Position numbers and translations under genes: made by a program | DNA from: Nocardia sp. BMG51109 | Lineage (GTDB): Bacteria; Actinomycetota; Actinomycetes; Mycobacteriales; Mycobacteriaceae | Assembly: GCF_000526215.1 (NCBI RefSeq) | Contig: NZ_JAFQ01000004.1 | Span: forward strand, 1,798,001 to 1,862,000 | Direction of reading: 5' to 3' | Length of the DNA stretch: 64,000 nucleotides | Part shown: one piece after another, positions 55,368 through 64,000 of the stretch | How positions within the stretch are numbered: the first letter of the stretch is position 1 | How the letters are laid out: every line of letters begins with the position of its first letter | The notes under the pieces: model-generated | What the model was told of the DNA's origin: nothing | What the model saw: the letters and a program-made list of their open reading frames with translations, nothing else | Database searches by the model: none

Positions 55368-56909
55368 GTGGCAGTGAGTCTGTTGGGCAAGGCCGGACGC
55401 GCACCGGTCGCACGCGAATCAGGATTTGCCGCGCATCGAGCGGGGGTCGATCGGCTCCTGGCAAGTTATCGCGCGATACCGCGGGACGCGAACGTCCGGC
55501 TGGCCAAGAAGACGTCGAATCTGTTCCGGGCCCGGGCGGCCAATACCGCACCCGGTCTGGACGTCTCCGGCCTGACCCGGGTGATCGCGGTGGACCCGCA
55601 GGCCCGGACGGCCGACGTGGCCGGGATGACCACCTACGAGGACCTCGTCGCGGCGACCCTGCCGTACGGCCTGGCCCCGCTGGTCGTGCCGCAGCTGAAG
55701 ACGATCACGCTCGGCGGCGCGGTCACCGGCCTGGGCATCGAGTCGACCTCGTTCCGCAACGGCCTCCCGCACGAATCGGTGCTGGAGATCGACGTGCTGA
55801 CCGGCGCGGGCGAGATCATCACCGCCACACCGACGGGCGACCATGCCGATCTTTTTCGGGGCTTCCCGAATTCCTACGGCACGCTCGGCTATTCGACCCG
55901 CCTGAAGATCGAGCTGGAACCGGTACAGCCGTATGTGGCCCTGCGCCACGTGCGCTTCCATGATCTGCGCGAGCTGGAAGCGGTGATGGGCCGGATCGTC
56001 ACCGACCGCTCCTACGACGGCGAGCGGGTCGACTACCTGGACGGCGTCGTATTCGGCGGCGACGAGAGCTACCTCATCCTCGGCCGCCAGACCGACGAGC
56101 CCGGCCCGGTCAGCGACTACACCGGGATGGACATCTACTACCGCTCCATCCAGCACGACTCGAAGCAACCCAAGCGCGACCGCCTGACCATCCACGACTA
56201 TCTGTGGCGCTGGGACACCGACTGGTTCTGGTGCTCGCGCGCGTTCGGCACGCAGAACCCGCGGATCCGCCGGTTCTGGCCGCGGAAGTATCGCCGCTCG
56301 AGCTTCTACTGGAAGCTGATCGCGCTGGACCACAAGTACGGCATCGCCGACCGGCTCGAGGCCCGCAAGGGCAATCCGCCGAACGAGCGCGTGGTGCAGG
56401 ACATCGAGGTGCCGATCGAGCGCACCGCGGACTTCATGGAGTGGTTCCTCGCCGAGATCCCCATCGAGCCGGTCTGGCTGTGCCCACTTCGCCTGCGCGA
56501 CAACGGAAAAGCAAGGGATACCCGCGCCGCGCCCGACGCGGAAACCCATGCCGTGCCCAACGGGGACACTCGTGCCGTGCCCAATGGGGATACTCGTGCT
56601 GTGCCCAATGGGGATACTCCGTATCCGTGGCCGATGTACCCGCTGCGGCCCGAGCGCACCTACGTGAACGTCGGCTTCTGGTCCGCGGTCCCGACCGTTC
56701 CCGGGCAGCCGGAGGGCGCGGCCAACCGCGCCATCGAGCGCAAGGTTTCCGAACTGGACGGTCACAAATCCCTGTACTCGGATGCCTACTACGACAAAGA
56801 TGAGTTCGCCGACCTGTACGGCGGTGATACCTATCCCGAACTGAAGAAACACTACGACCCAGATCATCGTTTACTGGATTTGTATTCGAAGGCGGTGCAA
56901 CGCAAGTGA
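55368..56909 (+). CDS. FAD-linked oxidoreductase of the tuberculostearic-acid (TmsA/BfaA-like) type
   Basis: A 513-residue VAO/DprE1-fold flavoprotein. The FAD domain has DVSGLTRVIAVDPQARTADVAGMTTYEDL, VPQLKTITLGGAVTGLGIES and PNSYGTLGYSTRLKIELEP. The C-terminal segment YSDAYYDKDEFADLYGG is family-specific. It is translationally coupled (GTGA) to a Cfa-type methyltransferase, as in Rv3719-Rv3720. In related tms/bfa operons the methyltransferase makes a 10-methylene fatty acid and the FAD enzyme reduces it to a 10-methyl branch. A tandem GDTRAVPN insertion (residues about 392-420) is unusual. Confidence 0.85.
   Translation: MAVSLLGKAGRAPVARESGFAAHRAGVDRLLASYRAIPRDANVRLAKKTSNLFRARAANTAPGLDVSGLTRVIAVDPQARTADVAGMTTYEDLVAATLPYGLAPLVVPQLKTITLGGAVTGLGIESTSFRNGLPHESVLEIDVLTGAGEIITATPTGDHADLFRGFPNSYGTLGYSTRLKIELEPVQPYVALRHVRFHDLRELEAVMGRIVTDRSYDGERVDYLDGVVFGGDESYLILGRQTDEPGPVSDYTGMDIYYRSIQHDSKQPKRDRLTIHDYLWRWDTDWFWCSRAFGTQNPRIRRFWPRKYRRSSFYWKLIALDHKYGIADRLEARKGNPPNERVVQDIEVPIERTADFMEWFLAEIPIEPVWLCPLRLRDNGKARDTRAAPDAETHAVPNGDTRAVPNGDTRAVPNGDTPYPWPMYPLRPERTYVNVGFWSAVPTVPGQPEGAANRAIERKVSELDGHKSLYSDAYYDKDEFADLYGGDTYPELKKHYDPDHRLLDLYSKAVQRK
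56533..56621 (+). repeat. In-frame 24-bp tandem repeat within the FAD oxidase gene
   Basis: The 24-bp unit encoding GDTRAVPN is present about three times, with an older diverged copy (AETHAVPN) before it. It sits between LCPLRLRD and PYPWPMYPL, segments that lie close together in relatives, so it is an expansion of a surface loop. Confidence 0.75.
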
Positions 56910-58222
56910 CCACGTTCAAGGATCGTTCCGACGTTTTCGCGGAACTGGGAACCAGACTCAGCATCGCCGAGATCTTCGAGACGCTGGTGGACGGCCCGGT
57001 GCCGATCCGGTTCACCGCCTACGACGGCTCGAGCTGCGGACCCGCCGATTCGAAGTACCGCCTGGACATCCGCACGCCGCGCGGTATCAACTACATCGCC
57101 ACGGCCCCGGGCGATCTCGGCATGGCGCGCGCCTACATCTCCGGTGACATGGCCGCCGAGGGCATTCACCCCGGCAACCCGTACGAGTTCCTGAAGGCGA
57201 TGAGCGACATGAAGTTCCGGCGCCCGTCGGCGCTGGCGCTGGTCACCATCGCACGCTCGCTGGGCTGGGACGCGCTCAAGCCGATCGCCCCGCCGCCGCA
57301 GGAGACGCTGCCGCGCTGGCGGCGCATCGCGCTGGAGGGCTTCCGGCATTCGAAGGGCCGCGACGCCGAGGCCATACACCATCACTACGACGTGTCGAAC
57401 GAGTTCTACGAACACGTGCTCGGCCCGTCGATGACCTACACCTGCGCGGCCTACGGCGACGAGGACTGGACGCTCGAGCAGGCGCAGGAGAACAAGTACC
57501 GCCTGGTGTTCGACAAGCTGAACCTGAAGCCGGGCGACCGGCTGCTCGACATCGGCTGCGGCTGGGGCGGCATGGTGCGCTACGCGGCCGAGCGCGGAGT
57601 CAAGGCGATCGGCGCGACCCTGTCCAAGGAGCAGGCGGAGTGGGCCCAGAAGAAGATCGCCGAGGAGGGCCTGCAGGACTTCGGCGAGGTGCGCCACTCC
57701 GACTACCGAGATGTTCCCGAGGGCCAGTTCGACGCGGTGTCGTCCATAGGTCTCACCGAACACATAGGCGTGCACAACTACCCGTCGTACTTCCGCTCCA
57801 TCCAGGACAAGCTGCGCGACGGCGGCCTGTTCCTCAACCACTGCATCACCCGGCCCGACAACACCCGCACCACCAGGGCCGGCGACTTCATCGACCGCTA
57901 CGTCTTCCCGGACGGCGAGCTGATCGGCTCCGGCCGCATCGTCTCCGAGATCCAGAACGTCGGTCTCGAGGTCCTGCACGAGGAGAACCTCCGCCCGCAC
58001 TACGCGCTCACCCTGCACGAATGGTGCAAGAACCTGGTCGACAACTGGGACGCCTGCGTCGCCGAGGCCGGCGAGGGCACCGCGAAGGTCTGGGGCCTCT
58101 ACATGGCCGGCAGCGCCCTCGGCTTCGAGCGCAACGTGGTGCAGCTACACCAGGTGCTGGGCATGAAGCTGGGCCCCCAGGAGGAGTGGACGGTCCCGCT
58201 ACGTCCCTGGTGGAACGCCTGA
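56906..58222 (+). CDS. Cyclopropane-fatty-acid-synthase-type methyltransferase (UfaA/TmsB-like)
   Basis: A 438-residue SAM-dependent lipid methyltransferase. The N-terminal part (to about 140) is the SCP2-like accessory region with PRGINYIATAPGDLGMARAYISGDM. The catalytic Cfa domain has HHHYDVSNEFYEHVLGPSMTYTCAAY, the SAM motif LLDIGCGWGGMVRYAAERG, and SSIGLTEHIGVHNYPSYF with the bicarbonate-site Glu-His. It methylates the double bond of phospholipid acyl chains. It starts with GTG overlapping the oxidase stop, so the pair acts together in lipid branching or ring formation. Confidence 0.9.
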   Translation: MTTFKDRSDVFAELGTRLSIAEIFETLVDGPVPIRFTAYDGSSCGPADSKYRLDIRTPRGINYIATAPGDLGMARAYISGDMAAEGIHPGNPYEFLKAMSDMKFRRPSALALVTIARSLGWDALKPIAPPPQETLPRWRRIALEGFRHSKGRDAEAIHHHYDVSNEFYEHVLGPSMTYTCAAYGDEDWTLEQAQENKYRLVFDKLNLKPGDRLLDIGCGWGGMVRYAAERGVKAIGATLSKEQAEWAQKKIAEEGLQDFGEVRHSDYRDVPEGQFDAVSSIGLTEHIGVHNYPSYFRSIQDKLRDGGLFLNHCITRPDNTRTTRAGDFIDRYVFPDGELIGSGRIVSEIQNVGLEVLHEENLRPHYALTLHEWCKNLVDNWDACVAEAGEGTAKVWGLYMAGSALGFERNVVQLHQVLGMKLGPQEEWTVPLRPWWNA

Positions 58223-58243
58223 CGGCCGAAACCGCCGATTTGC

Positions 58244-60115
58244 TCACAGCAGGGAATCGAGGAATTTCCTGGGGATGTCGGGGACTTCGGTGTGTTCGGC
58301 GCCCAGCAGCATGTCGTCGCGCAGGGTGTGCAGGAGCGTGAGCACTCCCGGGCCGGCGTCCAGAAGTGGTCTCGGCCAACCCAATCGGGCGCAGCGGGCG
58401 ACGGCCGGGGTGAGCGTGGCGATCGCCTCACCGGTCGAGCCCGCCGCCGACAGGCATTCGGACAGCAACAGCGCCGTATCCAATTCCGCACGGGGGCGGT
58501 GCTTTTCGGTCACCCGGCCGCGCAGGGCGCGGGCGCGCTTGACCGCGGTGTCGGTGGTGCCCAGCGGGAGCGGATCGTCGCCGAGAACGTCCGCGCCGCC
58601 GCGATAGTGGCGGAACAGCAGGTCGCGGATGCTCGCGATCTCCTCGGCCTCCGCCGCCAGCGCGGCCGTTCCCGTGCTGAGCCGGACCGGCCGGATCGCC
58701 GAATCGGCCACCGCGCCGGTGACCTGGTCGCCCGGTAGCTCGAGCCGCCGGCGTTCGGCGCGGACGTGCGCGGCGAGCCGGGTCAGCTTGCGATCGGCGG
58801 CGATTCGCGCCCCTTCGTCCAGGCGGGCGACGGCGGTCGCCGTATCGCCGAGCACCGCCTTGACCCGCGCGCCCACCACGAAGGTCGTGATCAGGAAGTC
58901 GACCGGGCCCACCCGGGCCACCAGCTGATGGCTCTGATCCAGCAGGCGCTCGGCGGAATCCAGATCGCCGCGCCGATAGGTGACCTCGCCGAGCATGGCC
59001 GCCGCCACCCGCACCGCATGCGACCGCGGACCCCCGCGGTCCCGGGCGGTCTGCCATGCCTGCTCGAAACACCGGGTGGCCGTGTCGATATCGAGCTGCT
59101 CGTAGGCGGCGGCGCCCTTACCCAGCATGCCGAGCACGGCGCCGAGCGGATCCTTGGAGCGGTCGTGGTACGGCGCGGCCCAGTCCTGCATCTCCCGCGC
59201 GCCGTCGAAGTCGAACTCGCACAGCCGCACGAACGACACCAGGTTGGCCGCCGTCGACACCGTCCACGGCGGCAGTTCGCCGGCCAGCCGCAGGCAGTCC
59301 GACACCCGTTCCGGCACACCGTCGATGCGGTCGCGCGCCACCTGATCGGCGGCGCCCAGTACTGCGGCCTCGCACCGCTGCCGCACCGTCTCGGCGTCGT
59401 TCGGCGAACTGCGCGCCAGCATGTTCGACAACCGCCCCAGGGCGGTGCGGGCGGCCCCGGACTGCTGCAGGTTGACATTGGCCCGCGCCAGCGCCATCAG
59501 CAGCTTCGACCGCGAGGCCACCTGCTGCACGGGAAGTTTCGACACGGTACCCAGCAGCGTGGCCAGCCGGGAGGTGTCGATCAGATCCATGCCGCCGTTC
59601 TCCAGCAGGTCCAGCGCCAGCTTCAGATCGGCGGCCGCCAGCGCGTGCTCCACCGACTTGCGCACCAGCTGGTGCTCGGCATACCACCAGGATGCCTTGC
59701 GGTGCAACGACTTCAGCTTGCCGGGATGCATCCGGTCCAGCCGGATGCGCAGCTGCTCGGCGAACAACGGCTGGATCCGGAACAGCTCCGGATCCTGCTC
59801 GACGCGACCGACGAACAGCTCCCGCTGCTGCGCCTGCTCGAGCATCTGCTCGGCATCCGGCTCCCCGCTCAGCGCCGCTGCCAGCGCGCCGCTGACCTTC
59901 TCGGTCACCGAGATCGACATCAGGAACTCGAGCATGCGCTCGTCGAGGGCGTCGAGCACGTTGTCGGACAGATACTCGCGAATCGACTGGTTGCCGCCGG
60001 ACAGATGCGCGATCAACTGCTCCGGATCCACCTCGCGCAACGCCTCGGTATCGGTCTCCGGATCGGCCGGCCGCCGCGCAGCGACAGGCTGACCAGCTGG
60101 ATGGCCGCCGGCCAC
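58244..60115 (-). pseudogene. pknK: C-terminal half of a PknK-like kinase (separated by frameshift)
   Basis: A 623-residue frame that continues the protein started at 62016. The first 14 residues are not native; from ADPETDTEALREVDPEQLIAHLSGGNQSIREYL it is the arm region after a MalT/PknK-type ATPase, with AEQLRIRLDRMHPGKLKSLHRKASWWYAEH. The rest is a long helical TPR-like array to the end. No LuxR HTH is present at the C-terminus, as in PknK. No good ribosome binding site stands before any start here, so it is probably not made alone. Confidence 0.75.
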
Positions 60116-62016
60116 CCGTCCGCGGCGGTGCGGATCTGCTCGACCTGCTCGTCGGTGAGCCGGAAACCGTTGCGCTCCACCAGGATCTGCCGGGTCTCGG
60201 CCGGCGTCAGGCGCAGTTCCTCACACCCGATCTCGACCACCTCGTCGCGCACGCGCAGCCTGCTCAGCGGCAGCCCGGCCGGCTCCCGGGTGGTGACCAC
60301 GAACCGCAGGTGATGACATGCGTTCTCCAGCAACGTATCCATCGCCCGCTGGGCGCCGGCGTCGGTGATCCGGTCCCAGTCGTCGACCACCACCACGACC
60401 GGGCGCCCGGCGGCGTGGATCTCGTCGATCAGCGTCGAGATCGCGTACGGCACCGCCTCGGCGGAACGTTCCTCCAGCACCTGTTCGAGCCCGGCGCCGA
60501 TATCCGGGCACATCCGGCGGATCGCCTGCACGAGGTGCGCGACGAACCAGACCTCGTTGTCGTCGTCGTGGTCGACGCCGATCCAGGCCACCGCCGTTCC
60601 GCCGGAGACGAGCTCGGACCGCCACTGCGCGGCGACGATGCTCTTACCGAATCCGGCCGGGCCGTGGATCACCGCGAGCCGACGGCGGTCGGCCGCGCGC
60701 AGAATGTCCAGCAGCCGCGGCCGCTCGACCGGCGCCCGTGCCGGGGTCGGCGGCCGGAACTTGGTGGCGGCCGTGGGCGGCATGCTCCGGGTGACCGCTC
60801 CCGGCTCGGCAGCAGACGTCGCCGCCCCCGGCTCGGCAGCGGACACCACCCCTTCCGACTCGGCAGCGGATGTCGCCGCTCCGGGCTCGGCAGCGGATGT
60901 CGCCGCTCCAGGCTCGGCAGCCGATGTCGCCGCTCCGGGCTCGGCAGCGGATGTCGCCGCTCCGGGCTCGGCGGGCGGCCTGGACGGCTCCGGTGGCCGC
61001 AGCGTCGTCGAGCCGCGCGGCAGCGGGCGCAGCGACGGATGCGCCGACCACCCCGAATCGCCGGTCTCGTCGGTCTCGGCCCCGGGATCCAGCAGCGCCA
61101 TGTCGTCGGGCAGCTGCCCCCGCTCGCGTTGCTCGAGCCGCAGCAGCTCACCCAGTTCCAGCGCCGAGGCCGGGCGTTCGGCCGGATCGGCCGCCATGGC
61201 ACGTTCGATCGCGTCGGCCACGCCCGGCGGAATGTCCTGCTCACGCAGGTCCGGAATGGGCTGGGTGGTGATCCGCAGAAATTGCGCCACGACCTTCTCG
61301 CCGGACTGCCGCTCGAAGGCCGCATGCCCGGTCAGCAGCGCGAACAGGGTGGCGCCGAGGCCGTAGACGTCCGAGCGCGCGGTCGGTTCGTCGCCCTTGA
61401 GCACCTCGGGCGCGGTGAAGGCGGGCGAGCCGGTGATCATGCTGGTGGAGGTGCGGAATCCGCCCGGTATCCGGGCGATGCCGAAATCGGTCAGCTGCGG
61501 TTCGCCGTAGCGGCTCAGCAGCACGTTCGCCGGTTTTACGTCGCGATGCAGCACGTCGACCCGGTGCGCGCTCTCGATCGCCCCGGCCAGCTTCACCCCG
61601 ACCCGCAACGAATCCGACCAGTTCAGCGGGCCGTAATCGCGGATCAGACGCTCCAGCGACCCGTGCGTGGCGTACGGCATCACGAGGAACGGCAGGCCGC
61701 TGGCGGTCACGTCCACCTGGAGCACATCGACGATGTTCGGATGGCCGGACAGCCGGCCCATCGCATGCTCCTCGCGCAGGAACCGCTCCCGGCTCTCCAC
61801 ATCGATCTCCGACGAGAGCACCTTCACCGCCACGACGCGGTCCAGGGCGCGCTGGGCACAGCGATAGACGATCCCGAAGCCACCGCGGCCGATCTCCTCG
61901 GCGCCGTACAGCCCGAACGCCGCGAGCTCGTCGGCGACACCGATCGCCGGATATCGCTGCGTGTTCGATTCGGCGGGAGGATCGGTGCCGCGGACCTTGC
62001 CCGTATGCGGGTTCAT
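60013..62016 (-). CDS. pknK: PknK-like Ser/Thr kinase with STAND ATPase domain (frameshifted)
   Basis: A 667-residue frame. Residues about 30-290 are a soluble Ser/Thr kinase: EEIGRGGFGIVYR, AVKVL with the ATP Lys, LHRDVKPANVLLSRYG and LTDFGIARIPGG. Residues about 355-420 are a 9-residue AEPGAATSA repeat, seven copies. A MalT/PknK-type ATPase follows: Walker A IHGPAGFGKSIVAAQW and Walker B VVVVDDWDRI. The frame breaks in a CGGCCGGCC run near 60070-60085 after SLSLRGGRP and ends in 17 unrelated residues. No TM helix is present. The start ATG 62016 follows GAGG-type sequence. Confidence 0.85.
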   Translation of the reverse strand: MNPHTGKVRGTDPPAESNTQRYPAIGVADELAAFGLYGAEEIGRGGFGIVYRCAQRALDRVVAVKVLSSEIDVESRERFLREEHAMGRLSGHPNIVDVLQVDVTASGLPFLVMPYATHGSLERLIRDYGPLNWSDSLRVGVKLAGAIESAHRVDVLHRDVKPANVLLSRYGEPQLTDFGIARIPGGFRTSTSMITGSPAFTAPEVLKGDEPTARSDVYGLGATLFALLTGHAAFERQSGEKVVAQFLRITTQPIPDLREQDIPPGVADAIERAMAADPAERPASALELGELLRLEQRERGQLPDDMALLDPGAETDETGDSGWSAHPSLRPLPRGSTTLRPPEPSRPPAEPGAATSAAEPGAATSAAEPGAATSAAEPGAATSAAESEGVVSAAEPGAATSAAEPGAVTRSMPPTAATKFRPPTPARAPVERPRLLDILRAADRRRLAVIHGPAGFGKSIVAAQWRSELVSGGTAVAWIGVDHDDDNEVWFVAHLVQAIRRMCPDIGAGLEQVLEERSAEAVPYAISTLIDEIHAAGRPVVVVVDDWDRITDAGAQRAMDTLLENACHHLRFVVTTREPAGLPLSRLRVRDEVVEIGCEELRLTPAETRQILVERNGFRLTDEQVEQIRTAADGWPAAIQLVSLSLRGGRPIRRPIPRRCARWIRSS

Positions 62017-62134
62017 AGCACCACCTCGAACGTTCCGCGCTCATTCCAACGTAGCGCGGACCACAGTCGTGCGGTGGTAATTCGCCCCGCGCGGCGGGGC
62101 TGACCGGCCCGGACGAAACCCCTTCGGACACAGC

Positions 62135-62170
62135 ACGGCCCGGACCACGAAAACCCGTGATCCGGGCCGT
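62135..62170 (-). terminator. fadB terminator hairpin 2
   Basis: A 15-bp stem with one mismatch (62135-62149 with 62156-62170) and 6-nt A-rich loop, downstream of the fadB stop on the minus strand and following a first hairpin. Confidence 0.75.
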
Positions 62171-62187
62171 ACCTGCGTACGAGGAGC

Positions 62188-62212
62188 GTCCCGGCACCCG
62201 AGGTGCCGGGAC
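62188..62212 (-). terminator. fadB terminator hairpin 1
   Basis: GTCCCGGCACC (62188-62198) pairs perfectly with 62202-62212 over a 3-nt loop, 7 bp beyond the fadB stop. Confidence 0.85.
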
Positions 62213-62219
62213 AACGGGT

Positions 62220-64000
62220 CTACTTGCGCAGCGAGCTCGGCACCTCGAACCGCTTGCCGTACTTGGCGGCCAGCTCGTCGGCGCGGGCCACGAAGGCCTC
62301 CTGTCCACCGGGGTAGCCGACGATGAACTGGTGCACACCACCGGTCCAGGCCGGGTAGCCGATGCCGAAGATCGAACCGATGTTGGCGTCGGCGGTGGTC
62401 TCGAGCACGCCCTCGTCGAAGCACTTCTGGGTCTCGATGGCCTCGATGAACAGCTGCCGGTCGATCAGGTCCTGGAACGGGACCTTGTCTTCGGTGCCGG
62501 TCTCGAAGTGCTCGCGCAGACCGGACCAGATGCCCAGGCGCTTGCCGTTCTCGTCGTACTCGTAGAAGCCGGCCTTCTCCAGCCGGCCCGGACGGCCCTC
62601 ACCGACCATGTAGTCGATGACGTCCTGCGCCGGATGCCGCTCGGTGCCCAGCTTCGTATCGCCGGCCTTCGCGGCCTCCAGCGTCTCGGTGGCGATCTTC
62701 TGCATGAGCTTCATGTTCAGCTCGTCCGACAGCTGCAGCGGCGCCGCCGGGTAGCCGGCCTGCAGACCCGACTGCTCGATGGTCTGCGGGTCGATGCCCT
62801 CCTTCAGCATGGCGATCGCCTCGTTGACGAAGGTGCCGATCACGCGCGAGGTGAAGAAGCCGCGGCTGTCGTTGACCACGATCGGGGTCTTGCGGATCGC
62901 CAGGGTGTAGTCGAACACCCGGGCCAGCGCCTCGTCGGAGGTCTTCTCACCCTTGATGATCTCCACCAGCGGCATCTTGTCGACCGGCGAGAAGAAGTGG
63001 ATGCCGATGAAGTCCTGCTCCCGCTTCACACCGGCCGCGAGACCGGTGATCGGCAGCGTGGAGGTGTTCGAGCCGAGCAGCGCGTCGGGGGTGACGATGT
63101 CCTCGATCTCCTGGAACACCTTGTGCTTGAGCTCGGTGTTCTCGAAGACCGCCTCGATCACGAAGTCGACGCCCTCGAGATCCTTGGCCTCGGCGGTCGG
63201 ATGGATGCGGTCCAGCAGCGCCTTGGACTTCTCCTCGGTGGTCCGGCCCTTGGACAGGGCCTTCTCCTCGATCTTCACCGAGTAGCCCTTGCCGCGCTCG
63301 GCCGCCTCCTGCGAGACGTCCTTCAGCACGACCTCGTACCCGGCCTTGGCCGAGACGTAGGCGATGCCCGCGCCCATCATGCCGGCGCCGAGCACGCCGA
63401 CCTTCTTGATCTCGCGCTTCGGCACGTCCTTCGGCCGCGAACCACCGTTGTTGATGGACTGCAGGTCGAAGAAGAACGCCTGGATCATGTTCTTCGCGAC
63501 CGGGCCGGTGAGCAGGTTGACGAAGTAGCGCGACTCGATCAGCGAGGCGTTGTCGAAGTCGACCTGCGCGCCCTCGATGGCGGCGGACATGATGTTCTTC
63601 GGGGCCGGCATGTTGGCGCCCTTGAGCTGCTTGCGCAGGTTCGCCGGGAAGGCCGGGAGGTTCGCGGCCAGCGACGGGCTGGACGGTGTGCCGCCCGGGA
63701 TCTTGTAGCCCTTGACGTCCCAGGGCTGCACGCCCTTGTCGGGGTTGGCCTTGATCCACGCCTTGGCGGCCGGGACCAGCTCCTCGATCGAGCCGACGAC
63801 CTCGTCGACCAGGCCGATGCCCTTGGCCTTCTCGGCGTCGAACTCCTTGCCCTCCAGCAGGATCTGCAGCAGCGCGCTCTGGATGCCGAACATGCGCACG
63901 GTGCGGGTGACGCCGCCACCGGCCGGCAGCAGGCCCAGCTTCACCTCGGGCAGGCCGATCTTGAGGCCCTTCACGTCGGCGGCGATGCGGTGGTGGGTGG
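62220..64000 (-). CDS. fadB: Fatty-acid oxidation complex alpha subunit FadB (partial)
   Basis: The C-terminal 593 residues of a multifunctional enoyl-CoA hydratase/3-hydroxyacyl-CoA dehydrogenase; the start lies beyond the window. The visible hydratase part has IGLPEVKLGLLPAGGGVTRT with the active-site Glu region. The dehydrogenase NAD motif is VGVLGAGMMGAGIAYVSAKA, the catalytic His lies in DFIGIHFFSPVDKMPLVEII, and the C-terminal domain has NDSRGFFTSRVIGTFVNEA. With a FadA thiolase it carries out the beta-oxidation cycle. It is similar to Rv0860. Two strong hairpins follow the stop. Confidence 0.93.
   Translation of the reverse strand, partial: THHRIAADVKGLKIGLPEVKLGLLPAGGGVTRTVRMFGIQSALLQILLEGKEFDAEKAKGIGLVDEVVGSIEELVPAAKAWIKANPDKGVQPWDVKGYKIPGGTPSSPSLAANLPAFPANLRKQLKGANMPAPKNIMSAAIEGAQVDFDNASLIESRYFVNLLTGPVAKNMIQAFFFDLQSINNGGSRPKDVPKREIKKVGVLGAGMMGAGIAYVSAKAGYEVVLKDVSQEAAERGKGYSVKIEEKALSKGRTTEEKSKALLDRIHPTAEAKDLEGVDFVIEAVFENTELKHKVFQEIEDIVTPDALLGSNTSTLPITGLAAGVKREQDFIGIHFFSPVDKMPLVEIIKGEKTSDEALARVFDYTLAIRKTPIVVNDSRGFFTSRVIGTFVNEAIAMLKEGIDPQTIEQSGLQAGYPAAPLQLSDELNMKLMQKIATETLEAAKAGDTKLGTERHPAQDVIDYMVGEGRPGRLEKAGFYEYDENGKRLGIWSGLREHFETGTEDKVPFQDLIDRQLFIEAIETQKCFDEGVLETTADANIGSIFGIGYPAWTGGVHQFIVGYPGGQEAFVARADELAAKYGKRFEVPSSLRK

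Overview
The window is high-GC actinobacterial DNA and most likely comes from Nocardia or a close relative (Mycobacteriales). The evidence is the WhiB-type protein, the FurA/KatA pair, a murT-gatD pair, an EspI-like ATPase, a PknK-like kinase, many promoters with a TANNNT box 6-9 nt before a GTG or ATG start (leaderless mRNAs), and a gene set (asd, lysC, leuA, murT, gatD, recR, ybaB, SRPBCC, FAD oxidase, Cfa-type methyltransferase) that recalls the M. tuberculosis Rv3708c-Rv3720 neighbourhood. The organism is inferred, not proven.

Layout. 1-8.9 kb: the end of a methyltransferase/terpenoid-cyclase-fold pair, a 41-residue hydrophobic peptide gene, an ABC1/UbiB kinase, a giant NB-ARC/TPR protein, a second methyltransferase with a divergent TetR gene, and a glutathione peroxidase. 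8.9-15.1 kb: a GMC oxidoreductase behind a perfect KstR-consensus operator, a NarK-like transporter, a compact second Rho factor, and a decayed lutB next to an intact lutC. 15.2-24.8 kb: an integrated element bounded by 30-bp identical repeats. 24.9-32 kb: katA-furA, a secreted serine hydrolase, a SUKH-like protein and lysC-asd. 32-45 kb: small conserved genes, LtrA, an ion-channel-like protein, a Tat-exported cholesterol-oxidase-like enzyme, a truncated Phd antitoxin, gatD-murT, flavoproteins and an EspI-like ATPase. 45-64 kb: leuA with a leucine leader peptide, a TauE permease, Cds1, ybaB-recR, regulators, a two-gene lipid-methylation operon, a frameshifted PknK-like kinase, and fadB running off the end.

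The most interesting region is the 9.5-kb element. It carries a tyrosine integrase beside attR, a repressor/excisionase switch, a RepA-like AAA ATPase with at least seven GAGTGGTCCTG iterons inside its own coding sequence, a WhiB-like protein, and a single structural gene for an HK97-type capsid. There is no portal, terminase or tail gene. This layout recalls the small phiRv1/phiRv2 prophages of M. tuberculosis and fits a capsid-encoding phage satellite better than a decayed full phage. Its attachment site coincides with the loop and right arm of a terminator-like hairpin downstream of lutC.

Several genes carry signs of recent change: a single-base frameshift in the PknK-like gene, an in-frame 24-bp repeat expansion in the FAD oxidase, a 19-bp minisatellite at 54.8-54.9 kb, the lutB remnant, and an antitoxin that lost its C-terminus and its toxin. 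No tRNA, rRNA or CRISPR array was recognised.
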